A DNA stretch of 49,671 nucleotides from Chitinispirillia bacterium (GTDB taxonomy: Bacteria; Fibrobacterota; Chitinivibrionia; Chitinivibrionales; Chitinispirillaceae). This document shows, piece after piece, positions 17,208 through 25,836 of this stretch (within the stretch, counting starts at the first letter, position 1; every line of letters starts with the position of its first letter). The notes under the pieces are model-generated. The model had not been told where the DNA came from. It worked only from the letters and a program-made list of their open reading frames with translations, and searched no databases. Made by a program: the position numbers and the translations under genes. The stretch spans positions 16,108 through 65,778 of the forward strand of contig WQTH01000002.1 in the NCBI GenBank assembly GCA_009786415.1, written 5' to 3'.

Positions 17208-17900
17208 ATGAAAAGTGCCAATTATGCCGATTATCACCAGATGCGTAATGATTGTTTCTGCCCGCGCGCCGTAACGCAGACGTGCGCCGAGATCGTTGCC
17301 GTTATTATCGACGCGTCAAAACCGTCATCAACGTGCAACCCCGCCGAATTGCACGAAAGTCTCTGCGCCCGGTTTGACGCGGTGATAAAACGGTGCAAGG
17401 TCAGCTCGCTGCCGGATAACGCCGCGCCGGATTTGCTGTACCCGCTGGCGGCGCTGGCGGACGAGACGTTTTTGAGCATTCCTCAGTACAGATACTATTG
17501 GTCGGAACGCCCGCTCCAGCTGCGCTATTTTGGTGAGGCGGAGGCCGGCACAAAATTCTTTTCGCGGCTTGAGGCGCATATAAACGTGAAGCCGCCGAGA
17601 AGGGAGGTGCTGGAACTCTATTTTACCGCTTTGGCTTTGGGGTTAAAGGGGATGTACGGTGTTGACGGCGGGGACCAGCGGCGGCGCCTGAAAACATTTG
17701 AGGATTTGGGGGTTATGTTGAGAAGTACCCGCAAGAGGGACGGGGGAGAGGCGGTGTCGGTTGACAGAAAGGAAAGCTTTGTCTCTAAGGTGATGATGCC
17801 TCTCATATACGTGGTACCTGTATTGCTGATTATTGTCGCCGCCGCTGTCGCATGGTTGACATCGCGCGCGGACCTTTTAAAATTTTTGGATAACTTTTAA
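17208..17900 (+). CDS. tssL: Type VI secretion system TssL/DotU-family protein with C-terminal TM
   Basis: DotU-like pattern (YPLAALADETFLSIPQYRYYWSERPLQLRYFGEAEAGTKFFSRLE...LELYFTALALGLKGMYG) and a C-terminal single TM (LIYVVPVLLIIVAAAVAWLTS). Confidence 0.88.
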   Translation: MKSANYADYHQMRNDCFCPRAVTQTCAEIVAVIIDASKPSSTCNPAELHESLCARFDAVIKRCKVSSLPDNAAPDLLYPLAALADETFLSIPQYRYYWSERPLQLRYFGEAEAGTKFFSRLEAHINVKPPRREVLELYFTALALGLKGMYGVDGGDQRRRLKTFEDLGVMLRSTRKRDGGEAVSVDRKESFVSKVMMPLIYVVPVLLIIVAAAVAWLTSRADLLKFLDNF

Positions 17901-17914
17901 GAAAGAGGCAGCGC

Positions 17915-20839
17915 TTGAAAGAGAAAAAATCAACACATAAAGCAAAACGGCGCCATAACAAAAACATGAATGGCCCCGCTTATATCTATGACACCGCCGT
18001 CCACCGGGCGATGTGCAGCTACACAGGCCGCAGCGGCCTTGTGCGCAACTTCTTCCGGTGGATTGACGTGTACCGTAAGCCGCGTTTATTGACAGGCGGC
18101 CCGGCGGGCAGCGGCAAGACGGCGCTCGTCGCCAGATCGGGCCTGCCGTATGACTTCATTTACCCCGACAGCCATCAGCCGTCAGCCAAACACGAGATGC
18201 CGGGCTGGTTCTTCTCAGACAGGGCGGTCTATATAGATACCCCCGGAGCGTTATCAATACCTGAACGCTGGAGCGCGTTCTGTTCCGCGCTGAAAAAACA
18301 CAGGTTCGGACGGCGCAGGGCGGTTGACGGTCTGCTGTTTGTTATTGACATACGTGAATTTTTATCAATGGATCCGCCGCGCGCCGGCAAATTAGCGTCG
18401 GATTTGCGCGAACAGGCGGATATCCTGATATCAACAACAGGTTACAACGTACCCGTCTGTTTCATATTCTCAAAACTTGACAGGCTTGATGGCGCACGCG
18501 AGTTTCTGGGTGACGAGAGTATGGCCGAGCGGATGCCGGCGCTTGGCGCGTTGTTCGGTGACGATGATTCTGACCCGCATCCCGCAGAATCCTTCACATC
18601 ATGCTATCAAAAAATTTACGATGATGTGTCGGACCTGTGCGTACTGAAGATGATCGGCACGGAAGACGCCGGCAAAAACAGGCCGCTGTGCCGCTTTTTG
18701 TCCGAGCTTACGCTGGCCGGCCCCCAAATCTCGGCGTTTTTTGCGGAGTTTATCAGGCGCCCGGCTCCCGTTGTTCCGCGTATAGGCGGCTTTTTTATGG
18801 CATCCGCGCATAACAGAGGCCGCGTGCTCGGCGATATTATCCCTCAGGCCAATTTCAGGATAAAGGAGGCCGGGGCAGGTACGCCGGGCTTTTGGGCGAA
18901 GAAAATCGCTTTTCATTTATTGATGGTGATGATATGCGCCGCAGCAGTATTCGGCATTGCCGGCAGCGGGCTGCGCGACGCTTTGCACATGAGAACGCTG
19001 AAAACGGAGCTGTCATTACTGCTTGAAGGCGATCCGAGCGTCGAAAACCAATACGCCGCGCTGGAAAAGCTGCGCCTGTCTTACGATTATCTACAGGGGG
19101 CCGCAAAATCCCCCGGCAGATTGATATTCGGTACCGATAAGGCGCGAAAAAGGGTCATGGACGCCTACATTGCCGCGTCGTGGCAGGTAATGGCCGGCCC
19201 GGCGGCGCGGTACCTCGAATCATCAATCCCCCAACAGGGCGCCGGCAAAATGGGGGAGCTGACGTCGGAGGAACACCAAAGGTTATACCATGATTTAAAG
19301 ACGTATCTTTTGTTGACAAACGGTAATAGCGTGAAGATCGATGATGCCGCCCCCGTTTTCGAGGCGTTTGAGCTGTCGCTGAAAAATTCGTTGGGGCGGC
19401 GGTATCACTCGATTGACGAAAATATCGTTTTGGATAATATCAACACAGTAATAAAATTAGCGGCGGGGGGACATTATAAAGACCGTACCGACAAAAACAT
19501 CGTTCTCACCGCCCGCCGGAAGCTCGCCGCAGCGCCGCGCGCCATTGCAGTCTACGCCTCTGTTATGGACAGGCTCAACGCGCAGCGCCGAGAGGTACCC
19601 ATAGTCCAAATAATAGGCGGAAACGAGCTGTTGAGGTACGGGCGCGGTGTCAGCGCGTTGTATACGAGGGACGGGTGGGAGCAGACGGTCTATGCCGAGC
19701 TGGTCAACGCATCAAAAGACCCGTTCAGGGCCGACTGGGTCATGGGGCCGGTTGCCGGGCGGACGGATGAGGCGGCGCTGCTGTCGGAGCTTGTGTCTCT
19801 GTATGGCGACGACCTGTGCCGCCGCTGGCTCGATTTCATCAGGAACGTGCACGTAAGCCTTCCGGCCGATATCCCGTCCCTCGCGCGGGAACTGGAGAGA
19901 TTATCGTCGCGCAACTCGGAGACAAGGCGGATGCTGGCTGCCGTCTGTTCCCTCGCCGCTCAAAAGCCAGCCGATCTGACCGCCCCGAAAACTTCACCGG
20001 TATCGGTCGGGGCGATAAAGGGGCAGATTGCCAATGTCTCTAACAAACTGCGCGGCGGTGTCCGCAATTTAACGCATGATGTTCCCGACCCCTTTGTTGA
20101 CGCGCGCAAAATTTTCGACCCGCTCGAAATGTTTTTGACGGGCGGCGGGTTTGACGCTTATATCGGCACGCTAAGCGAGCTCTCCGAAAAGCTGAAACAG
20201 TGCGACGATCGCGGCGCCTTTGCGCCGGTCTTTTTGGTTCGCGGCGACGATCCTGTAAAAACATCCCGTAATGCCCTGGCAAAGGCGGGCGCAGCAATGC
20301 CGCCGGCCCTGTCCGCGTCGCTCAAGCGCGTCCTCGAATCCCCGTTGGACATTACCGCCGGGCTTCTTGCGGGAAAAATATCGGCGGAATTAGAGGATAG
20401 CTGGAGCGCGGAGGTCGTCGCCCATTTTAACGTAAGGCTGGCTCCACGCAACCCGTTCAACAGGAGCGGCGCCGACCTGTCGTGGAACGATTTTGAGGAG
20501 TTTTTCAGGCCGCCGGGCGGGGTACTGTGGGCGTATCAGAATAAAAATTTGCAGGGGCTTATGGAACGTACGCCGAAAGGTTGGGCGCGGGTCCCGGCAA
20601 GGTCCCTGTCTGTACGCGTCTCCATTAATGACGATGTCGTAAACGCCTACAACCGCGCCGAAAAGATCGTCGGCGGTTTTTTCAGGAGCGACGGCGTGCC
20701 TAAGCGCCAAAACAATATGTTCTACCCCTTCAACTCGTCGGTAAGCGTAACTCCGCCGCCGCAAAGCGGTTCTGACGCGATGTCGAGCGAGGTGGCCATG
20801 CGGGGGTTTGCCGTGCCTGAGAAAGTTTTGAGGGATTGA
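17915..20839 (+). CDS. tssM: Type VI secretion system TssM/IcmF-family protein (compact form)
   Basis: Walker A LLTGGPAGSGKTALVARSGLPYDF, YIDTPGAL, GLLFVIDIREFL, one clear TM (AFHLLMVMICAAAVFGIAGSG), IcmF-like C-terminal half (NDFEEFFRPPGGVLWAYQNKNL). Exact start uncertain. Confidence 0.87.
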   Translation: MKEKKSTHKAKRRHNKNMNGPAYIYDTAVHRAMCSYTGRSGLVRNFFRWIDVYRKPRLLTGGPAGSGKTALVARSGLPYDFIYPDSHQPSAKHEMPGWFFSDRAVYIDTPGALSIPERWSAFCSALKKHRFGRRRAVDGLLFVIDIREFLSMDPPRAGKLASDLREQADILISTTGYNVPVCFIFSKLDRLDGAREFLGDESMAERMPALGALFGDDDSDPHPAESFTSCYQKIYDDVSDLCVLKMIGTEDAGKNRPLCRFLSELTLAGPQISAFFAEFIRRPAPVVPRIGGFFMASAHNRGRVLGDIIPQANFRIKEAGAGTPGFWAKKIAFHLLMVMICAAAVFGIAGSGLRDALHMRTLKTELSLLLEGDPSVENQYAALEKLRLSYDYLQGAAKSPGRLIFGTDKARKRVMDAYIAASWQVMAGPAARYLESSIPQQGAGKMGELTSEEHQRLYHDLKTYLLLTNGNSVKIDDAAPVFEAFELSLKNSLGRRYHSIDENIVLDNINTVIKLAAGGHYKDRTDKNIVLTARRKLAAAPRAIAVYASVMDRLNAQRREVPIVQIIGGNELLRYGRGVSALYTRDGWEQTVYAELVNASKDPFRADWVMGPVAGRTDEAALLSELVSLYGDDLCRRWLDFIRNVHVSLPADIPSLARELERLSSRNSETRRMLAAVCSLAAQKPADLTAPKTSPVSVGAIKGQIANVSNKLRGGVRNLTHDVPDPFVDARKIFDPLEMFLTGGGFDAYIGTLSELSEKLKQCDDRGAFAPVFLVRGDDPVKTSRNALAKAGAAMPPALSASLKRVLESPLDITAGLLAGKISAELEDSWSAEVVAHFNVRLAPRNPFNRSGADLSWNDFEEFFRPPGGVLWAYQNKNLQGLMERTPKGWARVPARSLSVRVSINDDVVNAYNRAEKIVGGFFRSDGVPKRQNNMFYPFNSSVSVTPPPQSGSDAMSSEVAMRGFAVPEKVLRD

Positions 20840-21318
20840 TGTTGATTTCACGGGAAAAAAATGCTATATTTACTATAAGCGCATCCATAGAGCACGGCCC
20901 GCATATTGGAAAAGGCGTGCCGTGGGCGGTTTTGAAGCATGACAGGCCGCTCACTAACCGGCAACAGACGCTTTTGGACAAATTGCCGGGGTACGATAGC
21001 CGGGTAACTGTCAGAAAGAGCGATGTATCAATGAGTGACTTGGCGGCGCTGACGGCTAAAACTAAAGTCGAGTACGCCATGTTCACCAGAGGCCCGGAGC
21101 GGTTGATTATACGCGGGGATGGATTTCATGTGAACATCGGTCCGCTGGAGGCCTCGGTACTGTGTGCGCGGGGGTACAGGTGGAGCGGGCATACGCACGT
21201 AAGAGCAGGAGATTTAGCTCCATCTGAAGGAGACAGAAAGATTTTGAGCCAATTTGGTCATCCACAGAGTTCTATATATGATTCTATGGGGGCCAATGAC
21301 TTTTTCGCAAAATTTTAA
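20839..21318 (+). CDS. Putative T6SS-linked effector/toxin-domain protein with JAB/JAMM-like metal-binding motif
   Basis: ATG overlaps the tssM stop (TGATG). FTRGPERLIIRGDG...GYRWSGHTHVRAGDLAPSEGDRKILSQFGHPQSSIYDSMG contains HxH...SxxD (JAMM-like) and resembles C-terminal domains of polymorphic toxins. Confidence 0.55.
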   Translation: MLISREKNAIFTISASIEHGPHIGKGVPWAVLKHDRPLTNRQQTLLDKLPGYDSRVTVRKSDVSMSDLAALTAKTKVEYAMFTRGPERLIIRGDGFHVNIGPLEASVLCARGYRWSGHTHVRAGDLAPSEGDRKILSQFGHPQSSIYDSMGANDFFAKF

Positions 21319-21332
21319 TATGGGAGAACGGT

Positions 21333-21635
21333 ATGGGTGCCAGCAGCAGCATTATTATTAGGAATTACAGGCCTGAGATTGAAAAATATTGCGAGGATAA
21401 CGCCATATCCGCGAGTAAAGTTTTCTCATCGTGGATATCGGGTAATAATACGATTGGGCGCGTTGCCATATTGGGCCCTGGTGACCCTGAAAGGGGAGAA
21501 CTCGGAATGCTTGATGATGTTCCTCTGCCGGTTGTCTTAAAAATTTTCCTCGAAAACGGCAAACTCCGCTTCGAGCAAACCGAGCATACGTATCTGTACA
21601 AAGAAGAATTCGCAGAGGAAACCGCGCTTGTATGA
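21333..21635 (+). CDS. Small acidic protein, candidate immunity partner
   Basis: 100 aa, ATG preceded by SD-like GGGAG, 14 bp after the upstream stop; acidic C-terminus (EQTEHTYLYKEEFAEETALV); no recognised family. Confidence 0.55.
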   Translation: MGASSSIIIRNYRPEIEKYCEDNAISASKVFSSWISGNNTIGRVAILGPGDPERGELGMLDDVPLPVVLKIFLENGKLRFEQTEHTYLYKEEFAEETALV

Positions 21636-21642
21636 CAGGATC

Positions 21643-21667
21643 AGGGCAGGGACACATCCCCGCCCTA
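21643..21667. terminator. Bidirectional hairpin between convergent genes
   Basis: AGGGCaGGGacacatCCCcGCCCT inverted repeat overlapping the 3' end of the minus-strand gene. Confidence 0.45.
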
Positions 21668-22645
21668 TTTCCTGAACGCGGTGATGATCTCGTCGATGAA
21701 TTTATCCTCTTCGGCATCAACCTCGCGGCGGCTCGCGTCTTCCATGAACCAGTTCACCGCTTCTTTGATCGACACCGCAAAGCTCTTCTCGCACTTGAAG
21801 CCGGGGACGAATTTCTTTATCTTTGAATTATCGAACACCCCGTTTTCGCGCTTGTCGCCCATCAGCTTGCCGCGTGATTCGGGGTCGATTGTTATTATGA
21901 ATTCCGTGGGGATGTGGATCGGGTTGATCCTGCCGATGCCGAGCGCCTTGCCTAATTCTGCGTAGATGGCGTTCCAAGTTAGCGATTCATCGCTTGTTAT
22001 GTGAAACGCCTCGCCGGCGGCGCTTTTATTTCCGGCCAATCCGACAAATCCCTTAGCGAAATCAGATGCGGCGGTCAATGTCCACAGCGATTCGCCCTTA
22101 TCGTGGATGATGAATTCCCGCCCGTCAATTATCCGCTGCGCCACCGTGAACCCGCAGCCGTTTATAGGCGAGGGGATCCACGTTTTGCCGAATGTATGGG
22201 AGGGACGGACGATTGTAACCGGAAAATCATCACCGTGTACCGATTCCAGATACTCCTCGCAGGCGATTTTATCCTGCGCGTAGGGCCAGAACGGGTTGCC
22301 CCGCGGCGTATTTTCGGTGATGGGGATTTTTACGTGCGGCTTCTGGTAGACGGTCGCGCTTGAGATGAAGATGAACTGCCCGATTCTCCCGCGGAAAATA
22401 TTGTAATCCGACTGGCATTGATCGGGTGTGAACGCCATAAAATCAATAACGATATCCGCCCCGGTGCCCTTCATCGCCGATTCGAAATCTTGATGATTGA
22501 ACCTGTCGGCCCTGATATGCCGGCACCCCGCCGGAATAGCCCGCCTCCCCGTATTGACCACAGTAACCTCATGCCCCGCGCCAATCAGCAGCGGAGTAAC
22601 CTCCGAAGAAATATTCCCCGTCCCCCCAATAATCAATATCTCCAT
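21665..22645 (-). CDS. NAD-dependent epimerase/dehydratase (extended SDR)
   Basis: Rossmann MEILIIGGTGNISSEVTPLLIGAGHEVTVV; FIFISSATVYQ; PVTIVRPSHTFG. Confidence 0.87.
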   Translation of the reverse strand: MEILIIGGTGNISSEVTPLLIGAGHEVTVVNTGRRAIPAGCRHIRADRFNHQDFESAMKGTGADIVIDFMAFTPDQCQSDYNIFRGRIGQFIFISSATVYQKPHVKIPITENTPRGNPFWPYAQDKIACEEYLESVHGDDFPVTIVRPSHTFGKTWIPSPINGCGFTVAQRIIDGREFIIHDKGESLWTLTAASDFAKGFVGLAGNKSAAGEAFHITSDESLTWNAIYAELGKALGIGRINPIHIPTEFIITIDPESRGKLMGDKRENGVFDNSKIKKFVPGFKCEKSFAVSIKEAVNWFMEDASRREVDAEEDKFIDEIITAFRK

Positions 22646-22675
22646 AATCGCCCATCCACCTTTGTTCACTGTTAC

Positions 22676-23641
22676 TTATTGCTTATTCTCAATCCTGTCC
22701 CGTTCGCTCCACGCAAAATTGGCCTTTATCTGGGCCTCATCCGTCGCGTCGTTATCAATTTTGTTTTTGATGACGACGAACCCGTCGATGTTCGACAGGA
22801 ACAGGTCTACGAGGTCGGGGTCGAAGTCTTCGCCGCGCCCTTTTTTGATTATGTCGCACGATACGTCTACCGGGTAGGGCGTTTTGTAGGGGCGTTTGGA
22901 GGTCAGCGCGTCGAACGTGTCGCTTATTGAGACTATGCGCGCGTGTATCGGTATCTCTTCGGCCTTTATCCCGTTTGGGTACCCGCGCCCGTTCCATTTT
23001 TCGTGGTGGCACAGCGCTATCAGCCGCGCGCACTCAAGTATCGGCGAGTCGGGGTTTTCGAGGATGGCGCCGCCTATAATGGTGTGCCTCTTCATTTCGT
23101 TGAACTCGTCGTCGGTCAGCTTGCCGTTTTTGAAGAGGATGCTGTCTTTTATACCGATTTTGCCTACGTCGTGCATGGGCGCGGCGAGCTCTATCTCCTC
23201 AAGCATCTGCGCGTCGAACCCATATATCTCGGCGAGGTAGACGCTGTAGTTGCTCATGCGCAGGATGTGGTTGCCGGTTTCGTTGTCTTTGTATTCGCTT
23301 GCGAGCACCAATCTGTTTATAGTGTCTTTATATGCCTCGTGTATGTTCTTTTTGGCCGTGTCGAGCTCTTTGATTTTTGTGCGCAGATTGCGGTTGACTA
23401 AGTGCAGGTCTTTGAGTATTTTCTCGGCCTGAGAGGAGAGGTTCACCTTGTCCTTGCGCTGGGCCTGCGACAGGGCGTAGACCTTGGCGGCCTCGTTTTT
23501 GAACTTCTGCAGCTCTATGCGGTGAAACGCGAGTTCCTGCTCAAGGTTCTTGTTGAGCTCCTTCTCCTCCATATAGAACTTGTAGTAGTCCTGCTCGGAG
23601 AATTTCCTGTCGCGGTTTCCTGATGATGGTTCTGATGCCAC
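22676..23641 (-). CDS. HD-GYP domain protein with N-terminal coiled coil
   Basis: APMHDVGKIGIKDSILFK...HHEKWNGRGYPNGIKAEEIPIHARIVSISDTFDAL; N-terminal heptad-rich region; no REC domain. Confidence 0.9.
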   Translation of the reverse strand: MASEPSSGNRDRKFSEQDYYKFYMEEKELNKNLEQELAFHRIELQKFKNEAAKVYALSQAQRKDKVNLSSQAEKILKDLHLVNRNLRTKIKELDTAKKNIHEAYKDTINRLVLASEYKDNETGNHILRMSNYSVYLAEIYGFDAQMLEEIELAAPMHDVGKIGIKDSILFKNGKLTDDEFNEMKRHTIIGGAILENPDSPILECARLIALCHHEKWNGRGYPNGIKAEEIPIHARIVSISDTFDALTSKRPYKTPYPVDVSCDIIKKGRGEDFDPDLVDLFLSNIDGFVVIKNKIDNDATDEAQIKANFAWSERDRIENKQ

Positions 23642-23646
23642 GCTTT

Positions 23647-24021
23647 TTATGCCTTATCCCCAAACAGCGTCTCGATTGTCTCAATTAAGTCGAGGGGGCT
23701 GAATGGTTTTTGGATGAACTCCTCTACGCCGGCCTCAAGCGCCCGCTCGCGGAGGTTGATTTCCGACCCGCTCAACATCAGCACTTTGCAGTCGGCGGTT
23801 GCCGGGTTGGCCTTTATGCGCTTTGTGGCCTCCATGCCGTCTACCTTGCCGGGCATGATCATATCCATAATGACCAGGTCGGGATGGTACTCAAGCGCGG
23901 CCTCAACGCCGTCAAGGCCGTTTTCGGCTTCGACGACGTCCCAGTCCTCGAATTCGAGCGTGGCCTTGACCAAATTGCGCAATTCGCGCTTATCGTCAAC
24001 AATAAGTAGTTTTCTGCCCAT
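23647..24021 (-). CDS. Single-domain response regulator (CheY-like)
   Basis: KLLIVDDKRELRNLV...LVIMDMIMPGKVDGMEATKRI...KVLMLSGSE...EFIQKPFSPLDLIETI; directly upstream of the HD-GYP gene on the same strand. Confidence 0.92.
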   Translation of the reverse strand: MGRKLLIVDDKRELRNLVKATLEFEDWDVVEAENGLDGVEAALEYHPDLVIMDMIMPGKVDGMEATKRIKANPATADCKVLMLSGSEINLRERALEAGVEEFIQKPFSPLDLIETIETLFGDKA

Positions 24022-24194
24022 ACGTTTAATGCCTGCGGCTACCGAGTACAAAGACGTTATCCCAATACAATATAATTTATGGGGGGCCGATATTCCAAAA
24101 AAAATTTAAAACAGGCGTCAAACTCTCCATTGGGCCGCGGCATGATGTATATTTATCTTGAATTCTGCGGTATTTCGTATGCTGTACGGATAGT

Positions 24195-24216
24195 GCGGAG
24201 TTTGGAGCGTGGAGTT
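24195..24216. repeat. GTTTGGA-type heptad half-element upstream of gltX
   Basis: gcggagtttggagcgtggagtt. Confidence 0.6.
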
Positions 24217-24291
24217 CGTATCGGAAATGATGACGGAACAAACCGTCCTTTACCCTCCAAATGGGTCTGATTTCATACCGGAGACGTATTT

Positions 24292-25737
24292 ATGGCCGAA
24301 AAAGTCCGCGTCCGCTTCGCCCCGTCGCCTACAGGCTACCTGCACGTTGGGGGGGCCAGAAGCGCGCTTTTTAACTATCTGTTCGCCCGCCACAACGGCG
24401 GGGAGTTCCTGCTGCGCATAGAGGACACCGACCGCAGCCGCTTCGTGGAGGGGGCGCTGACCGAGATTTACGACAGTCTGCGCTGGCTGGGGCTTGATTG
24501 GGACGAGGGGCCGGGGAAGGACGGGGGCTGCGGGCCGTACGTCCAGTCCGAGCGCCTGCATATATACAAGGATAAGGCCGCGCAGCTGATAGAATCCGGC
24601 CACGCCTACCGCTGTTTCTGCACCTCCGAGCGCCTTGCCGGGGTCAGGGCGGAGCAGGAGAAGGCCGGCGGGGCGACCGGGTACGACCGCCGGTGCCGCG
24701 ACCTGTCGCCGGAGGAGATCGAACGGAATCACAAGGATGGCGCCCCCCATGTCGTCCGCCTGAAGATACCAATGGGCAGGACGGTCGCGTTCGAGGACCT
24801 GATACGGGGGCGGATCGAGTACCAGAGCGACGTGCTGGACGATTTGGTGCTTATCAAGGCCGATGGGTTCCCCACTTACCATATGGCCAACATCGTGGAC
24901 GACCACGAGATGAGGATCACCCACGTGCTGCGGGGGGACGAGTGGATCGCGTCGACACCGCGCCACGTCCTGCTGTACGAGGCGTTCGGGTGGGACGCCC
25001 CGGCGTTCGCCCACTTGCCGGTGATACTGTCGCCGGACGGGGGGAAGCTGTCCAAGCGCAAGGGGGCGGCCTCGGTGATGGATTACAAGCGGGGGGGATT
25101 TTTGCCCGAAGCCCTGTTCAACTTTCTGGCGCTTTTGGGATGGGCGCCGGGGGGCGACCGGGAGAAGATGTCCGTACAGGAGATGATCGAGGCTTTTTCA
25201 TTGGAACAGGTATCCCCGAAAGCGTCTGTACTTGATGAGAAGAAGTTAGAGTGGATGAACGGGACCTATATGGCGGAGCGGCCGTCGGAGTCGCTGGCCG
25301 GGGATGTCACCGCCCTGTGGAAAGAGCGGGGGTATGAGGCTGGGGATGATTACGCTATAAAGGTGATTGATCTGCTTAAAGTCCGGTCGAGGCGTGTCAC
25401 CGAATTGGCTGATACCTCATCATACTTTTTTGTTGACCCGGCTGAGTATGAGGAGAAGGCGGTTAAAAAGCATTTCAACGCCGACGCGGCGGGGCGGCTT
25501 GCGCTGATATCCAAAGAGATAGAGGGGATTGATGACTTTACGCACGCGAATATCGAAGCGGTCTATCGCGGCTGGTCCGAGAGGCAGCAACTGTCCATCA
25601 GCAGCGTCATCCACCCGACAAGGCTGGCGATAAGCGGGGTAAGCGCGGGGCCGGGGCTGTTTGAGATGATGGAGGTCATCGGCAAGGAGAAGGTGCTTAA
25701 ACGGATATCGGCGGCTATAAAATTTATCGGTAATTGA
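24292..25737 (+). CDS. gltX: Glutamyl-tRNA synthetase
   Basis: VRFAPSPTGYLHVGGARSALFNYLFARHNGGEFLLRIEDTDRSR (HIGH-type) and GGKLSKRKGA (KMSKS-type). Confidence 0.96.
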   Translation: MAEKVRVRFAPSPTGYLHVGGARSALFNYLFARHNGGEFLLRIEDTDRSRFVEGALTEIYDSLRWLGLDWDEGPGKDGGCGPYVQSERLHIYKDKAAQLIESGHAYRCFCTSERLAGVRAEQEKAGGATGYDRRCRDLSPEEIERNHKDGAPHVVRLKIPMGRTVAFEDLIRGRIEYQSDVLDDLVLIKADGFPTYHMANIVDDHEMRITHVLRGDEWIASTPRHVLLYEAFGWDAPAFAHLPVILSPDGGKLSKRKGAASVMDYKRGGFLPEALFNFLALLGWAPGGDREKMSVQEMIEAFSLEQVSPKASVLDEKKLEWMNGTYMAERPSESLAGDVTALWKERGYEAGDDYAIKVIDLLKVRSRRVTELADTSSYFFVDPAEYEEKAVKKHFNADAAGRLALISKEIEGIDDFTHANIEAVYRGWSERQQLSISSVIHPTRLAISGVSAGPGLFEMMEVIGKEKVLKRISAAIKFIGN

Positions 25738-25836
25738 TGCGGCTTCAATAATAATCCGTATCAATGGTTCAATAGTTGATGTTATTTAATTGTGCAATCC
25801 ATAATTAACAGGCGATCAATAATAAAGAGGGATCAA

